Assembly: GCA_019055375.1 (NCBI GenBank)
Contig: JAHQIW010007066.1
Coordinates: 310,001-374,000, forward strand
Source: Parelaphostrongylus tenuis
Taxonomy: Eukaryota > Nematoda > Chromadorea > Rhabditida > Metastrongylidae
Length of the DNA: 64,000 nucleotides
Direction: 5' to 3'
Shown here piece after piece: positions 43,251 through 55,132 of the stretch. Made by a program: the position numbers and the translations under genes. The notes beneath the pieces are model-generated. The model was not told the DNA's origin and searched no databases. It worked only from the letters and a program-made list of their open reading frames with translations. Within the stretch, counting starts at the first letter, position 1. Every line of letters begins with the position of its first letter.

Positions 43251-44267
43251 TATAAGGCTCATGCAAAATTTTTGTCCAGCGAAAAGGGTCGTTTCTTCAC
43301 TTATCTCTATCAAACAGAAAAGAACCCATATTCTAACAGAATGTAGAAAAACTCTAAGAAATGTTAACTTTTGGAGAGCATGGGCCCGCAGTGGCGCACG
43401 TGGCTACAGCCAGTCAAGTTTCCCCACGTCACTCCCGCTCGATCTAGAAATGGACAAACAAATCGATCTCGATATCATTGAATTCCGTTGTTGAATTTAA
43501 AATCACTAAATTTTACACAATTTCGTAGCGCTTCATTTCTACCAGCAGAGTGTTGAAGCACGCAAGATTTTCTCGAGAGTGGCGTGATGGGATAGTGGAA
43601 TTGATCACTGATCACAATTATCTTAGAAAACGTAGAGAAATCGTTTTCCGATGCATTTCTTCTTACAATTTAATTTCAACTGGGAAAATTGTTGCTCGTT
43701 GGTCTGCTTATGAGAATTCTCGGTCGCTGAACGTCTAAGAATACATTCTAACAGCAGAGTAAACCATCACTGAATGTTGTGAAAGGCGCAAATGGTGTTG
43801 CAACTGGACATCAAAAATTAAAGTTCATCAAAAAGATGATGAAATTCAAAAAGGCGGTTTCTACAGAGTCAACATCCATGAATGTGTTACCTTCAGGAAC
43901 CCACGTATATTCGTCTCTTATTCTCATAAGATTTCTATAGATGTGGTAGACGTTATAGTCACTTCGGATGCCACTTAACCCTTGTGCCACGGCGAGTAGC
44001 GAAAACGCTACACGCGTATCTGCGCTGTTGGTAAGCTTGCCAAGATTGACGCGACCCCCAATGGAAGCCGACTGATGATCCATCGAAATAAATTATGTTC
44101 ACATTTTGGAATAAGTGGTATTCAAAAGTTAGTTTCATCTCTTCAGTCGTGATGTAAGTTGGAATCATCTCTTGCCAGATGCTCTTCGTAGCCGTTCGAA
44201 GCGCCCACCTAGCAGAACGGTCGCTGTAGCGGAGACTTGAAACTGTGACCGTCATAGTTTTTTTTTT

Positions 44268-44530
44268 TTGTGGTGGCGTCGTGGGCGAGTGGTTGTGATT
44301 CTCGACGCGACGTGCGTGGGGCCTATCCCCTCCAACATCCTCCGGCACTCAACAACGAACCCTGTAAGGAACACCACTGCCAAACTATCCTCGACATTGC
44401 AAGGACACGCGCTTGACCAGTTTCGTACGACGTTCAAGAGAAAGACGAAAAAACGAATTGAATGCTACAAGTACTGGGATCCACACAGTGAAGAAAACAC
44501 CGTGAAGACGTATCGGTGAAGTGAAATAAA
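44268..44530 (+). mobile_element. SINE3 copy, full length
   Basis: A poly-T/G run precedes the head GGCGTCGTGGGCGAGTGGTT. The body (CATCCTCCGGCACTCAACAA, GAACACCACTGCCAAACTAT, CATTGCAAGGACACGCGCTT) ends GAATGCTACAAGTACTGGGA and AATAAAAGTTTCTT. An open frame through it is not a gene. Confidence 0.8.
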
Positions 44531-44784
44531 AGTTTCTTGTAGCTTTCATAATTTGCAGTCTTTACAAATAAAGTTTGTAGATACAAGTTACAATGCCTTC
44601 TCGAATGATTCAGTCAGGACGAGGTTGCTATGGAAATTGTTACTCGACAAACATTTCGGCACTTTCGCCCAGTTTAGAGCGGTGTTGGTCTGAAACAATA
44701 GTTTATCCACAGCCGTTCGTTGTCGCATCGAGTAGTATCCGGTTGAGGAAGCACTGCTCTACTGACGAACCTTACCCGGTTATT

Positions 44785-45118
44785 GTCACCTGTCACCTGT
44801 CGTCCTGTTGATCATCGAGTGAATCGAGCGGGTGCCAGCAACACTTCCATTTTTCCCTATCGCGTGCAAGAGTAGCCCAGTGGGTCCTCCTCACCCTAGG
44901 GATTCGCTGAGCATCATATCCTTCTTCTATAGCTTTCGTGAGGAAATCGGGCCAACGGGTCTGTGGTTTTCCTATAGAGCACTTGATTTCCCGAGGACTC
45001 CAGTCGGTGACGGTTCTCGTCCTCGGTTGTCGTTGAAGCGCATTACGTGTCCGGCCCACATTATTTTCGATATCGTGGCGTGTAGAACGGCGTCTGTGAT
45101 TTTCGTACCGTACCATAT
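44785..45118 (-). mobile_element. RTE-A copy 4, 3' fragment
   Basis: The minus strand reads FLTKAIEEGYDAQRIPRVRR, then THWATLARDREKWKCCWHPL, to SLDDQQDDR with an ACAGGTGAC tail. Upstream, MRFNDNR is followed by a frame break near 45030. It diverges more from copy 2 than copies 1 and 3 do. Confidence 0.9.
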
Positions 45119-45405
45119 TCGGTAATGCCCACTAATAGGAAACATTGTCGACCAATCGCCATCTGGATGTACATGAGATAACAAACTCGTCTTGGTTGAA
45201 CAAAAACATTGATTTTGCTGACGTTAAAGGACAGTTGGTGTTTGTAAAAATGTTACTCTGTATGCCACCTAGAAATAACACAGGAATGTTGTAGGTTTCA
45301 TTGCTGGGCGAATAAAAGTTTAATAACAACGCATGTTAATTAAATCATCTAAAGGACTCCGATTAGTCGAACCAAAGTTATAGAAACATGCTTGATACTT
45401 GATAC

Positions 45406-48120
45406 TTAAACGGTCCGTCTTCAGTAATTGTGAAGACATCCGTGTTTTGCTATAGATGTAAAGACCTCTGATTCACGAAAATTGGATGAACTCCGAAGAT
45501 CTGAGCTATGCAAGCCGGCCAGATGTTGTGTGCGCCGACTGAATTTGAGTAGATATCGTTCAAGCGCTTTGTGAGTTGTTCGTAGCAGTCTTAACGTGGT
45601 CGAAGTATCACCCCCGTCTAGCTGCATAGCAGAGCGCCGGGAGGACCGTTGAGTGGAAAAGGTGAGCACGGAGTTTTAGGTCCGTTAGCTGGTCGGTGGC
45701 TTCTCTGAGAGGCGCGAATGCGGTCCATGCTGCTCTCCTCCTTCTATCTAGTTCCTCCTTCATGTTGTTTTTCATGTTCAGTGAATGCCCAAGGTACACA
45801 TACGTGGTGGTTTCTGCAATTGGTGAACCATCCATTTCGACTTGATCACCATTGCGCCACGGGTTCTTCATGAACTGGGTCTTAATCCTATCAATGCGTA
45901 ATCCGATCTTCTTTCCCGCTTCGTTTAACTCCTTTAGCATAGTCTCTGCTTCGTTGGTACTTTTGAAAAGATGACGTGTCGTCTGCAAATGGAGATGTGA
46001 CAGGAATTTTCCATCTATACGAATGCCCGTCCCGTCCCAATCGAGTGACTTGCAACGCGGCGGTGAACAGCTTTGGCGATATCGCATCATCCTGCTGAAC
46101 CCATTTACCAATGGGTATGGTCAGAGGTCGATGAAAAAGCTGTATTCTTGTGGTGCAGTTTCGATAGCAATCTGACAAGGTTCTTATACAGGACGGATCC
46201 ACTCCTTGATCGACGAGTGCTGATAAGACTGCATTCGTTTCGACGCTGTCAAACGCTTTTTCATAGTCGACAAAGTTAGGATTAAGGGCACGTGATATTC
46301 CCGACAAACTTCGATGACTCGCATACGGTTTGGATGTGGTCCATGCAGCAGAATGCTTTACGGAATCCTGTTTGTTCAATTGGCTGAGCCTCATCCAGAG
46401 TTCTTGATATGTTCTAAAGTATAGCTTGTAGAGCACACTCAACAAGCAAATTGGACGATAATTGCGGAAATCTCTTCGGTCACCCTTTTTATGAAGGATG
46501 ATTGGGCGCGGCGTCCTCCACTGGTCTGGAATCTTTTCCTTCTGAAAGTAGGATGTCATATGTGTAGCAAGTAATACATGTAGATCATGGTCTCCAGCTC
46601 TTAGAAAGTCGACGGTGATGTTATCAAGTCTTGGAGCTGTGCCATTCTCCATGCCTTATGTCGCAACACGTACTTGAGAGGGTAAAATCTTTGGGTGGGT
46701 TTCCCCAGTGGGGATTTCGGGGTCTGGGGCGGGGATTGTGGAACAGAAAAGGTTGGTGTAAAATTTTCCATTAACAATTCCATTTCATGGCGGGATGTCC
46801 TAGCATCTTCATCGTCGTTCATCAGTCTGCGAGCGGAGCACTATAATCGCACAGTTCAGACGGCATTTCTTTAGACTAGATCGTTTTTGTGCTGCTTCCA
46901 ACAGTTTCTTCTGCCTGTACCTGTGAAGATTCTCCTGCAGAGCTCTTCTGCAGCCAGAGTTCATTATCACTTGAGCTAGGTGTGTTGCACTAAGATCGAG
47001 TCTCAAGTCTCTCCTCTTTTCGAGCAACTCCTTTGTGGTAGTGGAGATGCGGTCTGAACTCCTTGTTGGAGTAATTGAAACGGACTCGGCACAACTTTTC
47101 GTCCTTCAACAAGCAGCTCGTAGTCTGCGGTCGGATCTTCCTTCAACTGCCAGTCATGATTGAATAGGATTTCGCTTAGAATGTCTTCGCACTAGACGGC
47201 TTGACAATTTCTTCCCGATCGATGACATGACTTCTTTTCTAGTGTACGGCTGAATCAAATCTGCGCGAAGAAGACAGTTATCGGACCCAGTACAAAATGA
47301 TCGGACTACGGATGTGTCAAGTGACACCATCTTCTGTTCGTGAGTATATAGTCGATCGCCGCGTGTGTCGTGCCATTGGGTGACTCCCTGTCCAGCGGCG
47401 GTGTTTTTTCTTCCGGAAAATTGTTCCGTGGAAAAGACTTGCTGCAAACAGGAGTCCTGCAAGGCGGTTCCCGTTCTTATTTCTTTTTCCTAATCCGAAC
47501 TTTCCAATCCCGTGTTCGCTCTCGTCTGCCCTCCCTAATCTAGCGTTGACGTCAGCAACAATGAATTTGCAATACGACTTATCACTGCGGATAACTTCCT
47601 CCGACTGGTAATAAAACGCATCCAGTTTGTATTTATCAGCTGAGTCTGCCGATGTGTAGCAGTTGATAATATTGATGTTTCTGTTGCGCTCTAGCTGAGG
47701 TCGAAGGATGGCCAAGCGAGGGGAAAGGATTTCATGACAATCGACATGATGGCTTATGGACGGGTGAATGACAATGCCTACGCCGCCGACATTTTGAAGC
47801 GGGAATTTTAGTCCTCGAATTACTAGCGTACCGTCGTTGAGTTGACATATGTCGGTCTTCCTGATTTTCGTTTCTTATACGGCAATCACATGATATTTTA
47901 TGCTGTGCTGCATTAAGGAATGCTTGAAGATTGGCGTCAGTGGAGAGCGATCTTGCATTGTACGTACAGACTAAGAACCAGTCTCCATGGCGTGTCGTTT
48001 GCGTCGTTCAAAAGATCCGGTTCCAGAAGCGTCCGCTGTATCCCGAGAAGAACCTAGCCTGGCACTGGTTCTCTCAACGCCTGACGCCATAAACGGTAGA
48101 ACCCAGTGTGCGGGGTACTG
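45406..48120 (-). mobile_element. RTE-B non-LTR retrotransposon, nearly full length, frameshifted
   Basis: The minus strand encodes, in several frames, a start region (MASGVERTSARLG, about 48093), then an APE-type endonuclease (TYNARSLS near 47970, NINIINCYTSADSADKY, FIVADVNARLG). RT follows (NGTAPRLDNITVDFLRAG, ILHKKGDRRDFRNYRPI, FVDYEKAFDSV, DDAISPKLFTAALQ, SPFADD). The C-terminal part has MKEELDRRRRAAWTAF, LRAHLFHSTVLPALCYAA and LLRTTHKALERYLL. In motif B the usual RQGD is QQDD. Frameshifts fall near 45640, 46010 and 46640, with others in the endonuclease part, so it cannot work. The 3' end is lost at about 45406, in the middle of the C-terminal region. Confidence 0.9.
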
Positions 48121-48439
48121 AGGCTGGTTCATCGCTGGTTGTGCAGATTGATCTCCTTGGAGTCCTGACTTTACCTCGCAAGGGCTATTTCAGGTCTTTA
48201 CGATGTTGCTTACCAAGAAATTAGCTTTTGGTGTCGGATCCTTGGCCGGACTTCTTACCAACTGGCGAAGGTGTAAAATCCGAATTCAGAGAATATAAGT
48301 AGCACTAAAAAGTAAACCGACCGCTTATGGACGATGTAGAAGCCGAAAGACCTCATTTTAGCATTCTAAAGAAATAAAGAATTTTCAAATACGTGATACA
48401 CTCTCTACACTTTATAATTTACCATTAAAACCTTGTACA

Positions 48440-49515
48440 CATCACTAGACGAAATACAATCATGCAAATGAGTAGGGTTTTCAAAGGGTAGTACTCCAGA
48501 TGATATCAACGTGATAACGAGACTCACTGATCTTTCAAGAAAGCACAGAAAACTGTTCTTTTACATTTCCATTGACTTGAAGAAGGTGGTTGAATTAGCT
48601 GAAGAAGATGCAGTCACAGAGGCTTTGGGCAGCCAAAGCATCTCTTATCAGTCAGAAAAAATTTGAGCTCTACTAATTTTTGCAACCAATTTATGTACTC
48701 ATATAGTGATATTACTATCGATGTTATCGTGCTACCCTCTAAAACGTTGTTCGAACAGTGGAATTGGACAACATGGGTGTGAAAATCGGTGAACGACAAT
48801 AACAGCATATTTGATGTGCCGATGACATCGTTTTATTACAAAACATAAACGCGGCGGAACGAATGTTGAACGATTTCGACAACGCTTATGCAAAGACTGG
48901 TCTTCGACCAAACTCAACGAGTGCGATGCTCATGAGCAACGGACTGGTTTCGTATTCTTAGTCCAGATTTAACGAAATGGATATCTCCAAAAGCTCAGTT
49001 ACGTCTATCTAGGCTTGGTAGTTGATATGGTGTACGACCTGATTCCAGAATTCAGCAGGGCAAAGCCTACGCTTTGGCGAACTAGGAGAGCACTGTAGAG
49101 GCAGCGTAGAGACGAAAGAACTCCCTACTTTGTTTCTACCATTCGGCTTGAATTATCATTTTTCAACATAGGCATCAGAAACTTGGTCGCTACGTAAAGA
49201 GGATGAAATTTAGTTGGCGCTACTGAACGTGCTCTTTTTGAACGACGAGTCTAGGAGTATTCCCTATCTTGCAAATGAGGAGAAGGACTCGAAGACGCGA
49301 CCTACGTCAAGGATCGACACAGCGCTGTAACGACAGTTGATGGGTGAGAACGTTACTTACTAGATCTTTCGAGATGTCAAGCGCATGGATGTATAACAAA
49401 TTCGTGGAGCAAAGAGGACCCTTTAGGCCACCTCACATGGGTTCAATTAGTGCCCACTCGAATCACTTGACGGTTAACGGGGCGGCAGATGATTCTAACT
49501 TACCGTATTGGCTGC
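48440..49515 (+). mobile_element. RTE-A copy 7, heavily degenerate
   Basis: Plus-strand remnants in order: YISIDLKK near 48565, then LDNMGVKIGERQ, CADDIVL (FADD mutated to CADD), AERMLNDFDNAYAKTGL, EMDISKS, ASETWSLRKE and SLGVFPI-like fragments, ending with RSNHLTVNGAADD near 49490. Many stops and shifts make this the most decayed long RTE-A copy. Confidence 0.8.
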
Positions 49516-49608
49516 ATCCAGTTGAACCGATCAGTATCTATGGGTAGAGTTGCAAATTTTGCATCATACATTCTAAAGAGTTCCTAACTAACTATATACA
49601 AAACAATA

Positions 49609-49690
49609 GGGCGCATGTGGCGCAGTGTTTAGAGGTCACTGCGACACACACACACATGGTTCGATGGACGACGATAGTTCAATTTGGACT
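49609..49690 (+). mobile_element. SINE1 head fragment
   Basis: GCGCATGTGGCGCAGTGTTT, then an (AC)n run and ATGGTTCGATGG. Confidence 0.7.
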
Positions 49691-50059
49691 ACGATCAAAA
49701 GCTTTGCATATTACTCAGATCCTTTGATACAATTATTATAGTTTGCAATTCTCATAAATATGTTCTCTGGAGAAAATTTCAGTAATTTAAAAGTATGACA
49801 GCCCGTAAAGCAGTAAGTTGCAAATGACTTTCCGTGACGGCTGCATTGTTAGAAAAGTATGTGCAAAAAATATACCAAGCGATGCGCAAGAAAATTCTGC
49901 ACACCAAATTGGTAAAATAAAAATTGTTATTTTGGGAGAAGTTTTTATTTTGTGGATTACGTCCGGAAACATTGTTGGAGGCCAAATGAGTGATGCACTC
50001 TCTTGGATACTTGAATACTTGGACGGCCTCGTTCCCGTGTGATAGGACGGAGTTTCCAG

Positions 50060-50280
50060 CACAGGGAAACTGCTGGTTTAGTTGTTTTGTTCCTCGCAGT
50101 TCTGAGGTGTGCTTACCCAAGACTTCCTCAGATCGTCACCACATTAGAGCAGTCGCCGGTCCTTTTGAATGGAAAGAGAGAGAAAACCACCTTGCGATTA
50201 TTAGCTACCAAGACGGCAGTCTTTTTTGGTGCGGATTACTCTTTGTAAGGCTTTCCGGGTGGAAACGTCGAGCTTTTTTC
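50060..50280. repeat. Dispersed repeat shared with 38120-38340
   Basis: TTGTTTTGTTCCTCGCAGTT, ACTTCCTCAGATCGTCACCA and TTAGCTACCAAGACGGCAGT parallel the copy in Phafin intron 3. The overlapping open frames on both strands are artefacts of this repeat. Confidence 0.65.
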
Positions 50281-51403
50281 TCGGGCTTGGATGGCCCTGT
50301 TGGGAGTTGGACCTCGCTGTACTTCGCAGCACGACACTCGGTGAACACCTTTCAGCCATGATGATGGCGATAGGCCATTTGAGAAGGATGCACTTTTTAC
50401 GCTTTCCATTTTCAGTTGTAATCCTTAACACTCACTCACACACTTGACAAGGGACAGCCATTCGAACAAGTAGGATTTCGTAAAGTATTTTGTCCTAAAC
50501 CATATTCTTATGATAGCACGATGTTCGAAGGAAAGCCATGGAATAATAGACTTTCAAGGACTCCTTATTCTAGAGCACATCCACCGATAACAGGACTCAG
50601 TGAAGTTTCATGAAAGTAGAAAACACCGCTCTGTCTCACGTTCATCGATTGAGGAAGACCTTTGATTCACTTGCGACATCTCAGTACAGAACGATATTTC
50701 TTGGGCTATATAAAGATTTCACAATCAAAATATCAGCAATCTGTAACTTTTCATTGTTGACGTCAAAAGAGGGGTTCGACAAGGCTATATCATCTCTCCA
50801 AAATCATTTATTGCTACCTTCGTAAACGTCATTCCAATGTTAGAATGGGGGAATGTGGGTGTAAACACTGATGATCGACAATGGCATCACTTTTGACTCG
50901 CCGATGATATCTTTCTGTGACACTAAGCATCAAGTAGGTAGAACGAATATTGAGCGATTCCAACAACGTTCGTGGAAGAAGTGGTTTCAGATTAAATTTC
51001 ACTCAAACAATGTTCATGAGGGACGGATTGCTTCTGAATATGCCCCATTCACGCTCAACGGAAAGGATATCTCCAACATTCCACCTACCTCTATCTAGAT
51101 CGGGTAGCCCTACATGGTGAAAGTCCTATCTTCAGAGTCGAGTAAGAGGAAGCTGCAGAGTTAGAGAACGTTCAAGGGATCGCGAATGTACTTAGGAGGG
51201 CGAAGAAACCCTTGACTCTGAGCACACCTTTTCTACTTAACGATCTTGCCTTGACATATTATATTAACGACCATGGCAATTAGGAACCTGGCTATCACGT
51301 AAGCAGGATGAGAAAATACTCTGCGTTCTTGACCGCGTTGATGTAAGGTCTATACTAGGACTAGCCCGTATCTCGCAAACAAGAGAAAGGATCCGGTGGT
51401 CTG

Positions 51404-51720
51404 AGTAACAGCTCAGATTTCAATATGCCAGAAAAATCATTTCTGATTAAGAAAACACTCGAAACGAAACATATGATATATTGAACATACTAGCCACGAG
51501 CAATCGAGTGTACAACACTCTGTGTTCGGTGACAATTTCACTGGACATAGAGTGTAAAATGTTTGTCGTCGCTAACTCTTAGTGTGGGGACTGGAGCACC
51601 CACACAAGATTGGCAAAAGACGAGAAAGGGTAACTGCCCGACTGACGAGACTGCAAGATCGAAACACGTGTATCGGGCTCTATAAGTCAGCCCATCTTAA
51701 CAGGTCTGAGTTACGTCAAT
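51404..51720. mobile_element. TE-B element nested in RTE-A copy 8
   Basis: It matches TE-B at 36905 (CGAGTGTACAACACTCTGTG, AAAAGACGAGAAAGG, GAAACACGTGTATCGGGCTC). It is flanked by GGTCTGAGT on both sides, a 9-base target duplication that can be checked because the interrupted RTE-A sequence is known. Confidence 0.85.
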
Positions 51721-51822
51721 GATCGAAAATGATAAAGCTGTTCAACACGCAAGCTAGGCTATCTAAGGTAAGATGCGCCGGAAACGCAATGCGTTTATAA
51801 CGACAACCAACAAACGGAGCTA

Positions 51823-52372
51823 CTAGGCTGGAGAGAAGTTTCCATCGTTCGATGAAACATTCAAAATTCATGCATATCTTCAGACAACAAACGACAACAA
51901 CTGTTCTTCAAAATACACGCCATCATTATCCACCACTTTTAGCCATCGGTCCGCCAGGTTTCGGATTTGATCGAAGTACCACTTTTTTGGCTTTGAATCA
52001 AAGAACTCTTGACATGATTCTTCAACTTCATCGAAAGATTCAAATCGACGACCTTCCCAAAAGTGCTACATTGATCGAAACAGGCCGTAATCAGATGGAG
52101 CAACGGCCGGTTGCCTCTCCAACCGTACGTTCGCCCCAAGCTTTGCTGATTCGGCGAGCAGCATCATCAGCATTTGAATAAATTTTATACTCGTAAAGCA
52201 TTAACAAACGTTTTTGTTCCCTGGACAATTCCATTCTGCGGCAGAAGCAGAGAAATTATGTATCAATAGATGCGTAAGAAGTAGACCTTTCAAATGATAT
52301 GAAAATCACACACAACTCATGCGAAAAAACGGCATTTGCATACAAACGATTTAAATTTTCTTTCCAACCTAG
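51823..52372 (-). mobile_element. Internally deleted mariner nested in RTE-A copy 8
   Basis: The ends CTAGGCTGGAGAGAAG and CTTTCCAACCTAG are inverted and flanked by TA. The minus strand reads ADDAARRISKAWGERTVGEA (N-terminal region), then jumps to PSDYGLFRSM, RRFESFDEVEESCQEFFDSK and LADRWLKVVDNDGVYFEEQ (C-terminal third). The central catalytic region is missing. 550 bases long. Confidence 0.85.
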
Positions 52373-52747
52373 TATTACTCACTGCATTCCTCGGATGTCA
52401 AGCGCACTATAAAAAGAACGACCGACTCGATGATTCAATATCTTCAGGAAAAGCCTAAAACAGGATTAAGATATTTAGCAAACACGTAGAGTGAAAAGGA
52501 CCTGCTGGGCCCTCGCATGGGATGGGCCAAAGAAAGGTTTTACTAATACTCGCTTGAATCACACGACGATCGTCGGCGAGACAGCAGGCGACATAGGTGA
52601 TCTCTTAACTGTAGTTAAACCATGTAAACACAAGCAGCTGACAAATTGGCTGCGCTTAATTTTCACGCACGATCGGTATTTATAGGTAGATAAACAGATT
52701 TCGTATCGTACGATCTCGATAATTAATTATTACAACCAAAACAACAG

Positions 52748-53018
52748 CGCGCATGTAGCGAAGGTTTAAAGATGCCTTGCAACACACAAGTGGTTGACGG
52801 TTCGACTCCGCACCCGTTTCTCATCAAATCTTCCGTCACTCTGGACTGGCACCAGATTGTCTACGAAAGTACTAGTGACCTGATACATCGGCATGTCACC
52901 TCAAGTAAGTGTAAAGAGCAGATACTCATTCAACCACCTCGAACGATGTTTGCTGAGATCGAGTGAATTGCATTTTCTCAGGGACTGATGAATCCCAGAA
53001 GCTTCATCTTTTTTTCTG
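52748..53018 (+). mobile_element. SINE1 copy, diverged
   Basis: GCGCGCATGTAGCGAAGGTT, B box GACGGTTCGACTCCG, then CTGGCACCAGATTGTC and CACCTCGAACGATG to an AGAAGCTTCATC end. Confidence 0.65.
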
Positions 53019-53019
53019 C

Positions 53020-53780
53020 CCCAAGACAACTTTGCCGCCTTCATTCTGATTTCTTTGACCGCCCAAGACTATCTCCTAGGACATGACCATTTGAAAATAT
53101 TCAAGCTACTTAACTCTACGTAATTGAAGGGAATCACTAGAAAATGCTTGCCACTCTCAAGCTCTTTTGCAAAGTAAGCACGAGGTATCATTTGATCGAT
53201 AGTATACATAAAGTTTCCTCCGACTAGAACCTTCGACAAACAGCCAACAGTCGTTCTGAATTGACGCAAAGGGTCGCGTCCATGCATTGTTGTCATAATG
53301 ATGATGTTTCTTTTTTATCGTTTTCCACATGAGCGCCATCACCCCAACTAGACATTATTGCGCCTTCAGAGCTGTCCGTTCCTCAATTTTGGACGGTGAT
53401 CTATTTCAGAGGTCTCTTTCTCTTCTTTTTTTTACATACTAAACAGATGTGTCCATTTGATCATTAACTTCTCAGCGAAGAAGACATTGGTATGCCAACA
53501 GCATTTATCAACGTGTCCGCTTCGTCATCATCATCATTGATTCATTCAGATTCATGCCTCCTTGGCAGGTGCCATCCAGACATAATCTGAATGATCGAAT
53601 TCTGTGCTTATAACTCCTCTGAGAGATGTGCTAGCAAAATGCGACTTTCTCTTTCATTTGCATGTAAGGCTTGTCAACACAAACGCTTTTACACCATGTA
53701 AACTCCATGTAGTTTTTGCAGACAAATCCGATATGTAATCTAGTACCTTGTGTGGTACAAAGTGTGATAGCTAAATAGGA
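53020..53780. other. Unassigned interval
   Basis: No conserved motif, repeat family or exon recognised. The short minus-strand frames at 53069-53342 lack support. Confidence 0.5.
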
Positions 53781-53784
53781 CCAT

Positions 53785-54195
53785 CGGTAGTGCGACTGGT
53801 CAGCATGCGCTCCATAAAAGAGTAAAATGCGGGTTCAATTCCCGTCCGAAGTTCAAAGTTTTGCATATCACTCAACATTATCAGGTATGTATTTGTAATC
53901 AAACAACTGGTTAAGAGCTTGAAGAAAAACAATTCTTGCACATAGATTCGATACCTGCCAGCATGACTGGGTTTAGAGCCTTTATGTGGTTACCAGGCCA
54001 AACAGCTGATGTGTGGTTGCTGACATATCGATACTTTTTGCCTCAAGAAATGACAGTACAATAGCCTCGGTAGTGCAACTGGTTAGCGTGGGCCTCTGGA
54101 ATAGGTGAAATGCGAGTTCAATTTCGGTCCGAGGTTCAAAGTTTTGCATATCACACAACATTATCGCATACATATCGAACAATACAGTGTTCACA
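53785..54195 (+). mobile_element. SINE2 tandem pair
   Basis: Two plus copies about 275 bases apart. Heads are ATCGGTAGTGCGACTGGTCA and CTCGGTAGTGCAACTGGTTA. Both are followed by GCGGGTTCAATTCCCG or GCGAGTTCAATTTCGG, then GTTCAAAGTTTTGCATATCA. Dimer-like, as in DUF229 intron 12. Confidence 0.7.
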
Positions 54196-54231
54196 TGATA
54201 GGCCCTAGTTGCAGAGAGTAAACAGCATCAT

Positions 54232-54405
54232 ACATCGATCTTCGAGGATGAGTAGCACTGACTCGATAGAGCGAGAGGCCACCGCGAGTCATTGTAAAGG
54301 CCAGATATGCATTTAAGTACCTCAGACGATTTCAAAAAATTGAAGATGAATGCATGGCGCATCCCTTATGGTTTGATCACCGTCAAGAGCTTTACCCCCT
54401 AGCCT
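54232..54405 (+). mobile_element. SINE1 copy, 5'-truncated
   Basis: GAGGATGAGTAGCACTGACT, GCCACCGCGAGTCATTGTAA and GAATGCATGGCGCATCCCTT to AGAGCTTTACCCCCTAGCC. Confidence 0.8.
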
Positions 54406-54544
54406 TTTATTATCATGATCGCAACCCCTCCGTTCGTAGAGTATCAAGAAATTAACTGTAAAACCGACTTTTTCTGAACCTCGGCGTGACTAATCAACAT
54501 CTCACTGATTTATAAATGATATTTATCATTTCAAATATCTAAGA

Positions 54545-54800
54545 GAATTGAGTGATAGGCGGAAATTCGACCTCAGACGGGAGTTGATCCCGCGTTTCAT
54601 CCATACCAGGACATTGAGCGATATTGCCTATGTGACCAAGCCTGTTAATAGTTGTTGATTCGTAGATATGACGGAGAGATATTGAAGAGGGGGTGGAGAG
54701 TGAGTGATGGCCTCGGTGGTGAAGTGGTAGCACGTGTACCCGGTATGGATGAAACGTGAGTTCAACTTCGTCTGAGATCGAATTTCTGCTTATCACACAA
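54545..54800. mobile_element. SINE2-like inverted pair
   Basis: CCTCAGACGGGAGTTGATCC on the left is inverted relative to GTGAGTTCAACTTCGTCTGA on the right. The head GTGGTGAAGTGGTAGCACGT lies between them. Confidence 0.55.
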
Positions 54801-54920
54801 TTCTCTCAGTTATATTTGAAACATCATAACACTGCGAAAAAAAGCAGTGAAAAACAGGAGAAATCTTGGAGTTATTTACTGTCTAATCTCTTGTCATGCA
54901 ATCATTTTAGTAATTGAACG

Positions 54921-55132
54921 TTTTGAGGTGATTGACTGCATATCTGGCTTCACAGTGGTGACGGTAGCCTACCGCTATATCTACCAATGCTGTTTATCCT
55001 TTCACACAAGTCTGGTAGCAGTTTACTGACCCGCGAGGGGACAACGATGACCTGGTGAGCCATAAGCGCTACATCCGACTATGAATTCTGTATGCGACGC
55101 AGAGCACCTCTAACCACGCGCCACGTGGGCTC
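54921..55132 (-). mobile_element. SINE1 copy, diverged
   Basis: Inverted body and head: TTTTGAGGTGATTGACTGCA to GAGCACCTCTAACCACGCGC. Confidence 0.7.

Larger units (their letters stand above)
50440..52610 (+). mobile_element. RTE-A copy 8, degenerate, with two nested insertions
   Basis: Plus-strand RTE-A remnants: LDKGQPFEQVGFRK near 50445, LYKDFTIKIS (50710), KRGVRQGYIISPKSF (in pieces), APFTLNGKDIS (51045), RTKKTLDSE-like and LARISQTRERI (51370). Interrupted by a TE-B MITE (51404-51712), it resumes with TYVNDRK and MRLYNDNQ. Interrupted again by a mariner (51823-52372), it resumes with HCIPRMSSAL near 52380 and ends near 52605 with VGETAGDIGD. Confidence 0.8.

Noticed and set aside
43811..44083. 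90-residue minus-strand frame (contains VYHIYRNLMRIRDEYTW)
   Set aside because: The phrase looks protein-like, but no family, splice sites or neighbouring exons could be supported. It is left out for lack of evidence and would merit a profile search.
51852..52181. 109-residue plus-strand frame
   Set aside because: It is antisense to the deleted mariner, whose minus-strand remnants are clearly recognisable.
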